38,942 bases of DNA from the NCBI GenBank assembly GCA_012518905.1, contig JAAYRF010000047.1, positions 1 to 38,942 of the forward strand. The letters run 5' to 3'. Position 1 is the first letter of the stretch; each line of letters begins with the position of its first letter. The notes under the pieces were generated by a model, which made no database searches, was not told the DNA's origin, and saw nothing but the letters and a program-made list of their open reading frames with translations. This document shows, in pieces, positions 10,102-17,221 of this stretch. The DNA comes from Bacillota bacterium (GTDB taxonomy: Bacteria > Bacillota > Limnochordia > DTU087). The position numbers and the translations under genes were made by a program.

Positions 10102-11010
10102 TTAGTCTTCCCCCCGCAGATCGTCCGCGATCCTGTCTATTTTCCGCAAACGATGGTTTACCCCTGACTTGCTCAACGGTGGATCTAGAAGCGTGCCTAG
10201 TTCCTTAAGGCTTGCATAGGGGTACTGCAGCCGAAATAGGGCAATTTCCTGGAGCTCTGGGGCTAGTGAATCCATGCCTTTCGTTTCAGCAATCAGTCTG
10301 ATATTCTCCACTTGCCGCAAAGAGGCGTCAAGGGTCTTATCCATATTGGCAGTTTCACAGTTGACTAGACGATTGGCCTGGTTCCGCATCTCCTTCAACA
10401 CACGGATACTCTCGAGTTTGAGCAGAGCAGTATGGGCCCCCAGCAAACTGAGAAGTTGACCAATCAACCCCGCGTCTTTTAAATAGACGGTGACATGTCG
10501 CTTACGCTGCACCACGCCCGGAGATATGCCAAATGTCTCCATACAGCTCTGCACCAGGGCTGCTTGTTGAAATGTATCAGTCACTATCTCCAAATGGTAA
10601 TTCTTATTGGGGTTGGTAGCAGAGCCTCTGCCTAGATATATACCTCTGAGAAAAGCCCTCCGGCAGCAGGCTCTTCCCCATCGGCCCCGCAAATACCGGC
10701 GCTGAACACCCTCAAGACTCTTGGTAATCCTCACCAGGCCCGGCTGTTGGGGTATTCTCACCACATAGATATGGTGCTTATTAAATTGGGCCCGTCGGCG
10801 GACTTTGATCTCTAGATACGGCTGATACAACTGCTTAAAGAGAGTATAAACCTTCCGGGCCGCGGCGGCCTGGCCGGCTACCACCTCATATCCATCAGCT
10901 ACTATGAGCCCGTCAACATAGGCCAAACCTGCCAATTCAGCCAGTTGGCAGCACCGGCGTTCTGGCATGATGCGGGCTAATTCATCTCTAATGCCTCGGG
11001 AAAATCCCAT
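10102..11010 (-). CDS. whiA: DNA-binding protein WhiA
   Basis: WhiA is a conserved Gram-positive DNA-binding protein with roles in sporulation (Streptomyces) and cell division and chromosome segregation (Bacillus). It has an N-terminal LAGLIDADG-like part (about residues 1-190, with CCRRAFLRGIYLGRGSATNP) and a C-terminal helix-turn-helix (about 220-295, with RLVNCETANMDKT and SKSGVNHRLRKIDRIADDLR). The ATG at 11010 gives 302 aa and matches the B. subtilis N-terminus. A TTG 15 codons earlier has no usable SD. The SD AGGGGG is 24 bases from the ATG with a hairpin between. In many Firmicutes whiA follows yvcK on the same strand; here it is divergent from PHP-rapZ-yvcK and leads into cggR. Confidence 0.96.
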   Translation of the reverse strand: MGFSRGIRDELARIMPERRCCQLAELAGLAYVDGLIVADGYEVVAGQAAAARKVYTLFKQLYQPYLEIKVRRRAQFNKHHIYVVRIPQQPGLVRITKSLEGVQRRYLRGRWGRACCRRAFLRGIYLGRGSATNPNKNYHLEIVTDTFQQAALVQSCMETFGISPGVVQRKRHVTVYLKDAGLIGQLLSLLGAHTALLKLESIRVLKEMRNQANRLVNCETANMDKTLDASLRQVENIRLIAETKGMDSLAPELQEIALFRLQYPYASLKELGTLLDPPLSKSGVNHRLRKIDRIADDLRGED

Positions 11011-11040
11011 TTCCGCGTGGGAGATGCCCCACTTCCCCCT
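11008..11040 (-). promoter_or_regulatory. Hairpin-bridged ribosome binding site of whiA
   Basis: On the minus strand the order is SD AGGGGG (11040-11035), AA, hairpin GTGGG-GCATCT-CCCAC (11032-11017), GCGGAA, ATG. Linear spacing is 24 bases; with the hairpin folded it is 8, the same 2+6 arrangement as at cggR. Confidence 0.4.
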
Positions 11041-11162
11041 CTCTTTCTCATACAACCTGGGGCTCAGGCATTCCTATGCTTACCTCGGCCCTTCGCCACT
11101 TAAAACCTCAATTCCTCTATTGCACCGGGTATCACACACCTTGCTTCCATGGTACGCTCGAT

Positions 11163-11191
11163 TTGACTTGTAGTGTTGATAATCCCTTAAT
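11163..11191 (+). promoter_or_regulatory. Possible promoter of the PHP-rapZ-yvcK unit
   Basis: TTGACT and CTTAAT are spaced by 17 bases on the plus strand. The -35 is good (5/6) but the -10 is only 4/6. It lies in the divergent whiA/PHP gap. I found no convincing minus-strand promoter for whiA in the same gap. Confidence 0.3.
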
Positions 11192-11246
11192 TGAGCTGTC
11201 GCAGCACCAAACGGTGTATCACTTTGGCTCGGGAAACTCATATTAT

Positions 11247-12017
11247 TTGGGGGATGGAGCACTACTTAAGAAAGAGGTAACTACCCTGAGAATCTTCGCC
11301 GATTATCACACTCATACAGTGCACAGCCATGGTCGAGGTACAGTGGAAGACAATGTGAAAGCCGCTATTTCCGCAAATCTGAGGGCCATTGCCATAACCG
11401 ACCATGGACCGGCTAACCTTTTTGGTGTCGGTGTAAAGAATTTGGATGTCTTCCAAGTCATCAGGCAAGAGATAATCGCCTGTCAACGCAAGTTCCCCCA
11501 CATCCAGATCCTATTGGGTGTGGAAGCCAATATCATAGACCTGGACGGAACCTTGGACGTACCTTTAGAAAGGCTCCACGAGTTCGACATAATCTTAGCC
11601 GGCCTCCACCTACTTGTGCATACTAACAGCTTGCTTTCGGGCATGGTCATGGCCGGCAATCTCATTGGCCGCTACTGCCCAGTGGCAAGGAACCGTCTGC
11701 GTAAACTCAATACGCAAGCAGTCATTGCAGCCTTGACCCAGTATCCCATAGATATTCTTACCCATCCAGGCCTTAATGTTGACATTGATACCCGGGCAGT
11801 TGCCGAAGTGGCTGCCCAAACAGGTACCTATATGGAAATTAGCACAAGGCACCACAACATCCAGCCATCCTACCTAGAAACTGCTTTCGTGGCCGGAGCT
11901 CGTTTCGTCATAAGTAGTGATGCCCACTCTCCCGGTGAGGTAGGAGAGGGAGAGCTCGGTACGCAGCTAGCTAAGGCTGCAGCCATACCTCCTTGGGCCA
12001 TACATAACCTGAGCTAG
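11247..12017 (+). CDS. PHP-domain phosphoesterase (YcdX/HisK-like)
   Basis: PHP-domain metal-dependent phosphatase; the substrate is not predictable. It has the PHP metal motifs: DYHTHTVHSHG near the N-terminus, ITDHGP, VEAN, GLH, LTHPG, and the C-terminal ISSDAHSPGEVGE. The start is unclear. The open frame runs from 11076, but that upstream part does not resemble the family. TTG at 11247 is the nearest standard start but has no SD. An AAAGAGG site lies 8 bases before an in-frame CTG at 11286, which would begin the protein just ahead of the first motif. The gene heads a unit with rapZ and yvcK. Confidence 0.85.
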   Translation: MGDGALLKKEVTTLRIFADYHTHTVHSHGRGTVEDNVKAAISANLRAIAITDHGPANLFGVGVKNLDVFQVIRQEIIACQRKFPHIQILLGVEANIIDLDGTLDVPLERLHEFDIILAGLHLLVHTNSLLSGMVMAGNLIGRYCPVARNRLRKLNTQAVIAALTQYPIDILTHPGLNVDIDTRAVAEVAAQTGTYMEISTRHHNIQPSYLETAFVAGARFVISSDAHSPGEVGEGELGTQLAKAAAIPPWAIHNLS

Positions 12018-12086
12018 GGGAAGGAAAGCCCAGTAGCCATGGCGAAACCGTAAGGCGACTACACTATGGAAGGAAGCGCATAGCCT

Positions 12087-12959
12087 TTGGATGATCTGAA
12101 GTTCGTACTCATCACCGGCCTGTCTGGTGCTGGCAAAACCGAGACTGTTCGCATTCTGGAGGACCTAGGCTTTTTTTGCGTAGACAACCTACCTCCGGCC
12201 CTCATCCCGAAATTTGCAGAGCTTTGTGTTCAATCAGAGGGTAAGATCAAACATGTAGCCCTGGTCTGCGACATCCGGGGCAGAGGCTTCTTTGATCATC
12301 TGATTGAAGTATTGGAGGACCTGGAAGAGACAGGTTTTTCCTATGAGATTCTGTTCCTGGAAGCCTCCGATGAAGCTTTGGTACGACGCTACAAAGAAAG
12401 TCGACGCCGACACCCGCTGGTTCCGGAAGGTACCATACTGGAAGGTATCAGGCAAGAGCGCCAACGCCTTCAAGAGCTAAGGGGCAGGGCTCATCGGCTC
12501 GTAGATACTAGCTCACTTAGCCCTCGGGAGCTTCGAGATGAGATCGGACAATGGTTTGCCGATAATCGGCAGCAATCACCCATGGCCATATCAGTTATCT
12601 CCTTTGGGTACAAACACGGTCTTCCGCTGGATGCCGATCTGGCCGTAGATGTACGTTTCCTTCCCAATCCCTATTGGGTAGAATCTCTTTCGCGCCTGAC
12701 GGGCCATGACAAAGAGGTGCGAGACTACGTTCTTAAATGGTCAATCACCCAAAAGTTCCTCCGCAAGTACCTTGACCTTGTGGAATTTTTGCTTCCTCAG
12801 TATGTGAAAGAAGGCAAGCAAGAGCTAGTTATCGCCATTGGTTGTACCGGAGGACGTCATCGTTCTGTTGTCTTGGCCAACTATATAGCCGATTTCATCC
12901 GGCAGCAGGGGTTTGTTGTCAATGTTGAACACAGAGGGTTACAACAACGGGTCAAATAA
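12087..12959 (+). CDS. rapZ: RNase adapter protein RapZ / nucleotide-binding protein YvcJ
   Basis: RapZ/YvcJ is a P-loop protein. In E. coli it controls glucosamine-6-phosphate synthase through small RNAs; in Bacillus it binds and hydrolyses nucleotides. At 290 aa it has the Walker A GLSGAGKT near residue 10, DNLPP, the basic stretch RYKESRRRHPL, FLPNPYW, and the C-terminal AIGCTGGRHRSV of the sugar-binding domain. The start is TTG 12087, about 10 bases behind GGAAGGAAG. The 69-base leader holds two tiny frames (MAKP and MEGSA). Its end overlaps the yvcK start by about 38 bases, so coupling is likely. Confidence 0.97.
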   Translation: MDDLKFVLITGLSGAGKTETVRILEDLGFFCVDNLPPALIPKFAELCVQSEGKIKHVALVCDIRGRGFFDHLIEVLEDLEETGFSYEILFLEASDEALVRRYKESRRRHPLVPEGTILEGIRQERQRLQELRGRAHRLVDTSSLSPRELRDEIGQWFADNRQQSPMAISVISFGYKHGLPLDADLAVDVRFLPNPYWVESLSRLTGHDKEVRDYVLKWSITQKFLRKYLDLVEFLLPQYVKEGKQELVIAIGCTGGRHRSVVLANYIADFIRQQGFVVNVEHRGLQQRVK

Positions 12960-14253
12960 GCTATGGAGACGGGCTTTAAAATGGCTGTACCCCGGAATGC
13001 GGGTGAAGCGCTGGATTCTCCTCATGGCACTGGGCGCGCTCTTGGCTGCCGTAGGTGTTTTGGTCCTTGTGGGGCCATATAACCTCATCATCTTTGGCCG
13101 CAAGGTGAACCAGGTGCTGAGGCAGTGGCAGCAGCCGGGGCATGCTCCTCCATCTAGATATACCAGTGTTGTATTGGTCTTCGTCGGCATCTTAGCAGCC
13201 TGTCTCGGCTTTCGGCAGGTGATCAATTCACTCGTGGTTGATCTCTTACCATCGGATCCCCGGGATCTGGCAGAGATCATTTTCCACAAACGGGGATTGG
13301 ATAACGAACCGACTTTGGTAGTAGTTGGGGGAGGCACCGGACTGGCCACCCTCTTGCGCGGCCTAAAACACCAAACAGAGAAGATCACTGCCATTGTTAC
13401 CGTTGCCGACGATGGCGGAAGCTCCGGCAGGATCCGCTCAGAGCTAGGCATACCTCCTCCCGGAGATATTCGCAATACTCTGGTGGCTATGGCTAATACT
13501 GAGCCCTTGATGGAAGAGCTTTTTCAGTATCGCTTTGACTGGGGTGAAGGGCTTCAGGGCCACAGCTTCGGCAATCTGTTTATTGCCGCCATGACAGAGA
13601 TCAGCGGAGACTTCGAGGAAGCCATCAGAGCCTTTAGCCAAGTGCTAGCTGTGCGAGGACGTGTGCTACCTTCCACCTTGAGTTCTGTTACACTGCGGGC
13701 TGAGTATGCCGATGGCACCGCCACCATCGGTGAAAGTCTGATCCCCCAACCAGGCAAAGCCATCCGGCGCGTATTTCTCGAACCCGAGGATTGTCACCCA
13801 GTACCAGAGGCTATAGCTGCCATACAAAGTGCAGACGCGATCATCTTAGGTCCCGGCAGCTTATATACGAGTGTACTACCTAACATACTGGTGCACGAGA
13901 TTAGAGATGCCATTGCTCGTTCCTCGGTCCCGCGGATTTATATCTGCAATGTGATGACCCAGCCCGGGGAGACCGATGGCTATAAGGCATCCGATCACAT
14001 TAAGGCCATCCTGGACCATGCTGGGACCAGAATAATCGATTACGTCGTCGTCAATACCATCCCTATTCCAGAGGCTTTGCAGGAACGGTATAAAGCAGAG
14101 GGGGCCATACCGGTGAAAGCCGATCTAGCAGAAATCCGAGCCCTAGGCGTAACGCCAATTGAGGCTTCGGTAATCAGCATGACTGATTTGGTCCGGCACG
14201 ACCCCGAACGATTAGCACAAGTGATCGTAGAGCTGCTTTGGCAGCAAGTCTAG
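12922..14253 (+). CDS. yvcK: YvcK/GlmR (CofD-like) with an N-terminal membrane anchor
   Basis: YvcK/GlmR binds UDP-GlcNAc and, in Bacillus and Listeria, stimulates GlmS and so cell-wall precursor supply during gluconeogenic growth. The 443-aa protein has the core from about residue 127 on (VVGGGTGLATLLRGLK, VADDGGSSGRIR, PPPGDIRN, LGPGSLYTSVLPN, CNVMTQPGETDGY). In front of it lie about 120 residues with two membrane helices (about 30-52 and 75-97) absent from the 317-aa B. subtilis protein. The ATG at 12922 is 10 bases after GCAGGGG; a later ATG (12997) is possible. It converges on nagB with a 12-base gap and no terminator. Confidence 0.94.
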   Translation: MLNTEGYNNGSNKLWRRALKWLYPGMRVKRWILLMALGALLAAVGVLVLVGPYNLIIFGRKVNQVLRQWQQPGHAPPSRYTSVVLVFVGILAACLGFRQVINSLVVDLLPSDPRDLAEIIFHKRGLDNEPTLVVVGGGTGLATLLRGLKHQTEKITAIVTVADDGGSSGRIRSELGIPPPGDIRNTLVAMANTEPLMEELFQYRFDWGEGLQGHSFGNLFIAAMTEISGDFEEAIRAFSQVLAVRGRVLPSTLSSVTLRAEYADGTATIGESLIPQPGKAIRRVFLEPEDCHPVPEAIAAIQSADAIILGPGSLYTSVLPNILVHEIRDAIARSSVPRIYICNVMTQPGETDGYKASDHIKAILDHAGTRIIDYVVVNTIPIPEALQERYKAEGAIPVKADLAEIRALGVTPIEASVISMTDLVRHDPERLAQVIVELLWQQV

Positions 14254-14265
14254 TAAACTGACGCC

Positions 14266-15003
14266 CTACCTGCGGCTGTGGGTTAGCTTTTTGGCTGCCT
14301 GCTGATCCAATATAAAGGTACAATCTGGATGCAACTGCAAGACCGATGCCGGTAGCCCCTCGGTAACCGGGCCCTCTACAGCCCTCGCTATAGCATCCGC
14401 TTTACTTTCCCCATTGGCCAAAAGCACGATCTTGCGGCTGTTCATGATACTCTTGATTCCCATGGAAATGGCTTGTCTAGGGACATCTTCTGGCTTATCG
14501 AAGAACCGCGAATTGGCCTCGATAGTGGCCAAAGCTAGGTTAACAAGACTAGTGGTGCCACCAAAGGGAGCACCGGGCTCGTTGAACCCTATGTGACCGT
14601 TGGTGCCAATGCCAAGGATCTGTAGATCGATGCCACCGGCTGCCGTGATCTTATCTTCATAGCTGCGACACTCGCTGGCAGCATCGGTATTGGCACCATC
14701 GGGGATGTTGATCCTCTCTTTGGGCACATTCAAGTGCTTGAACAAGTGCTCATGCATGTAATAGTGGTAACTAGCAGGATGTTCAGCATGGAGGCCGTAG
14801 TATTCATCGAGATTGAAGGTAGTTACCTTCGAGAAATCCAAACCCTCCTGGTGCCTTTCCACCAATTCCTCATAAAGGCCTAGCGGCGTGCTACCTGTAG
14901 CCAACCCGAGAACCCCGGAAGGTTTCGCCTTTATGAAGTCAGCAATAATGTCAGCCGCTAGCTTACTCATCTCCTGATAGTCTCGCGCAATTTTAATCTG
15001 CAA
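14266..15003 (-). CDS. nagB: Glucosamine-6-phosphate deaminase
   Basis: NagB converts glucosamine-6-phosphate to fructose-6-phosphate and ammonia. The 245-aa protein shows GLATGSTPLGLYEEL, FNLDEYYGL with the catalytic aspartate, and GIGTNGHIGFNEPG, which carries the other catalytic residues. TTG at 15003 is preferred: AGG lies 7 bases upstream and the N-terminus then matches B. subtilis NagB. A GTG three codons earlier overlaps the SD. It follows nagA by 41 bases and links GlcNAc breakdown to glycolysis. Confidence 0.97.
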   Translation of the reverse strand: MQIKIARDYQEMSKLAADIIADFIKAKPSGVLGLATGSTPLGLYEELVERHQEGLDFSKVTTFNLDEYYGLHAEHPASYHYYMHEHLFKHLNVPKERINIPDGANTDAASECRSYEDKITAAGGIDLQILGIGTNGHIGFNEPGAPFGGTTSLVNLALATIEANSRFFDKPEDVPRQAISMGIKSIMNSRKIVLLANGESKADAIARAVEGPVTEGLPASVLQLHPDCTFILDQQAAKKLTHSRR

Positions 15004-15044
15004 ATCTATCACCTCGCGTGATTAGCCCGAGATTCTGCCTCTGG

Positions 15045-16214
15045 CTAGTCCCTTTGATAAACCACCTTACCTCCTACAATAGTAGCCAGCGTATTCAAGT
15101 CATGGTCGAATATGGCTGCGTCTCCATCCTTGCCTACTACTAAGCTACCTTTGCATCTATCCATATTAACGGCCTGTGCCGGATTCAAAGATGCCATGCG
15201 AATGGCTTCAGGAAGAGATGCGCCTAGCATACACATCGCATTCTTCACCGCTCTTGCCATAGATAACGTGCTGCCTGCTAGATTACCACTCATCAGGCGA
15301 GCCGCCCCATCTACTACTTCAACTTCGAGACCGCCCAATTCATACCGGCCCTCCGGCAGGCCCATTGCGGATATGGTATCTGTGATGAGAACGATTCTCT
15401 CGGGACCTTTGGCTCGGTAAACGAGCTGCATGGCAGCGGGATGGACATGGATGCCATCACATATCAGTTCTGCGGAGAAACCGTCACAGACCAATGCCGC
15501 CCCTGCTAGACCCGGCTCTCTGTGATGCAAACCCCGCATTCCGTTGAAGGTGTGGCAAATGTGGCTAGCACCCCACAGATAGGCCTCCATCGCTTGATCG
15601 TATGATGCATCGGAGTGGCCAAGGGACACAGTAATGCCCCAGGACCGCAATTGACGTATGGCAGAAAGAGCCCCTTCCACTTCAGGAGCAAGGGTAACTA
15701 GTTTGAGCAAAGGACCAAGCTCTCCTTGGATCTCCTTCAACTCTTCCAGGGAGGCAGGGCGGATATATTTAGGATTTTGAGCTCCCTTTTTCTCCTCATT
15801 AATGAATGGACCTTCCAGGTGCAAACCCATGACTTGGGCACCACTTGTTCCCTCTTGAGCAGCTCGCTTAACTGCCCCTGCAATCCTTCGAAGCTCCGAT
15901 TGGGAAGCAGTTACTGTAGCTGGCAAGAAAGCGGTCGTGCCGTAACGACTGAAGGTCTCAGACATTTTCTCCAAAGACTCCACAGTCCCATCCATTACGT
16001 CGCCTCCGCCCGCGCCATGGACATGAATATCGATGAGGCCCGGTGTAACGTAAGCACCCTGAGCATCAAAAACAGGTCCTACCTCGGGGGCTCCATCCTT
16101 TGGCCCTACATAGACTATAATCCCATCCTCAATAACAACTGTCCCTTCCATGACCTGAAAGGGAGTCACCAGCTGTCCATTAACGATGGTAATACTGTGC
16201 TTATGCACACTCAA
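15045..16214 (-). CDS. nagA: N-acetylglucosamine-6-phosphate deacetylase
   Basis: NagA removes the acetyl group from GlcNAc-6-phosphate, giving the NagB substrate. It is a 389-aa amidohydrolase with TPGLIDIHVHGAGGGD (metal histidines), HLEGPFI, VSLGHSDASYDQA, HTFNGMRGLHHREPG, ICDGIHVHP and the catalytic aspartate in ITDTISAMG. The start is uncertain: TTG at 16214, or GTG at 16208 spaced 7 bases from AGGGG. A 28-aa frame overlaps its 5' end. It heads nagA-nagB, divergent from the DUF4912 gene. Confidence 0.97.
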   Translation of the reverse strand: MSVHKHSITIVNGQLVTPFQVMEGTVVIEDGIIVYVGPKDGAPEVGPVFDAQGAYVTPGLIDIHVHGAGGGDVMDGTVESLEKMSETFSRYGTTAFLPATVTASQSELRRIAGAVKRAAQEGTSGAQVMGLHLEGPFINEEKKGAQNPKYIRPASLEELKEIQGELGPLLKLVTLAPEVEGALSAIRQLRSWGITVSLGHSDASYDQAMEAYLWGASHICHTFNGMRGLHHREPGLAGAALVCDGFSAELICDGIHVHPAAMQLVYRAKGPERIVLITDTISAMGLPEGRYELGGLEVEVVDGAARLMSGNLAGSTLSMARAVKNAMCMLGASLPEAIRMASLNPAQAVNMDRCKGSLVVGKDGDAAIFDHDLNTLATIVGGKVVYQRD

Positions 16215-16287
16215 TCACCCCTTTCACCTCCACTCTCGCTTCGCCAGGATGGGAGGTATTTCCTGCCAGAAGAGACAGGTTCTTCAT
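16201..16287 (-). CDS. Possible 28-aa leader peptide overlapping nagA
   Basis: Short frame beginning MKNLSLLAGNTSHPG and ending in TAA, 14 bases inside nagA. An AGGGAG site lies 9 bases before its ATG. The nagA SD sites fall inside it, so its translation could affect nagA initiation. No homology is recognised, and it may be chance. Confidence 0.25.
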   Translation of the reverse strand: MKNLSLLAGNTSHPGEARVEVKGVIECA

Positions 16288-16340
16288 GGTAGGACACTCC
16301 CTGGTTGATTGTCGTCCTCCAATTATGCCCTCTCTCCAGG

Positions 16341-16378
16341 CTACCTATCCTAGGGTAGACGCATAAATGCCCTGGGCA
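16341..16378. promoter_or_regulatory. Two inverted repeats in the nagA / DUF4912 divergent gap
   Basis: CTACC-TATCCTAG-GGTAG (16341-16358) and TGCCC-T-GGGCA (16368-16378) are dyad sequences in the 228-base divergent gap. They may be operators. No clear -35/-10 pair was found on either strand here, and the sites match no consensus that I recognise. Confidence 0.25.
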
Positions 16379-16442
16379 GGACACATACTTAAGAAGGTAT
16401 TCTCACATTGCCGGTTGGCGTTATGGGGCTGGAGGTGCCATA

Positions 16443-17156
16443 GTGAAGGGATTAGGTGTCGAAGCAAAGTCCCCAGAGAGAAGCAAAGTCGCAACCGAAC
16501 TAACAGCTGGTATGGAGACGGCTAGCCCTCCTACCAGCGACTTGTGGATCGATGGCACCAGCGAAGAATGCCTGCCTGAACCTTCTACAGCTCTAACCAC
16601 CAAGGAGCTTCCCAGGGGCTATGGGGAAGATGTTGTTGTGCTCTTGGCTCGGGATCCTACCTGGCTGTTCGCGTACTGGGAGATCACCGCAGAGGGTTGG
16701 GCCAGGGTACGACAAGACCTGTCTGACGGGCAATGCTCTCCTACCTTGCGAGTCTATGACCTGGGGCCTCAGGGACAACAGCCAACGGGATTCTTCGATG
16801 TTGCCGTTCAACCCTTCGCCGATAGGTGGCACATTAACACAGGCAAAGTAGGCTGCAGATTCCGGGTGGATATCGGGATACGTACACCTACAGGGGATTT
16901 TCGTCCCATTGCTGCCTCTAACATTATCCAAATGCCAAGAGGAAGAATGAGCTCTGCCGTGGCCAACAAGTGGTTTAGAATCGAGGAATTCTGGCTCCCC
17001 ACTGCCGCCTTTCCCCCAGGCGGCAGCCCCATGGGTTGGCTCAAACAACGAAAGGCACAGTTATCGGAGCTAGAAGGATATCCCACCAGCCCCGGGATTT
17101 TTAGCCCCATGGGTTTCGGCAGTCAACCCAAGCAGCCACCCCAAGGCCCAATCTGA
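16443..17156 (+). CDS. DUF4912 domain protein
   Basis: The 237-aa protein has a DUF4912 core at about residues 58-170 (LLARDPTWLFAYWEIT, LRVYDL, FFDVAV, RFRVDIGIRTPTGDFRPIAASN). The domain is of unknown function and often sits beside glycan enzymes. The first 55 residues and the proline/glycine-rich C-terminal 60 look disordered. There is no signal peptide or membrane segment, so it is probably cytoplasmic. GTG 16443 lies 7 bases after GGAGG. It is 59 bases upstream of the GH57 branching enzyme on the same strand, which suggests a role in glucan binding or regulation (inference). Confidence 0.85.
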   Translation: MKGLGVEAKSPERSKVATELTAGMETASPPTSDLWIDGTSEECLPEPSTALTTKELPRGYGEDVVVLLARDPTWLFAYWEITAEGWARVRQDLSDGQCSPTLRVYDLGPQGQQPTGFFDVAVQPFADRWHINTGKVGCRFRVDIGIRTPTGDFRPIAASNIIQMPRGRMSSAVANKWFRIEEFWLPTAAFPPGGSPMGWLKQRKAQLSELEGYPTSPGIFSPMGFGSQPKQPPQGPI

Positions 17157-17221
17157 TCGATAGCACAGGGCATAGAACCATTCTTGGAAAGGGAGTATAT
17201 TCCCAGGAAAGGAGTATGGGC

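Noticed and set aside
11076-11246. N-terminal extension of the PHP protein from the ATG at 11076
   Set aside because: The translated segment does not resemble the family, has no SD, and lies across the divergent promoter region.
12018-12086. Riboswitch in the rapZ leader
   Set aside because: The fold is weak, and no conserved core of a known class (c-di-GMP, c-di-AMP, fluoride, cobalamin) is present.
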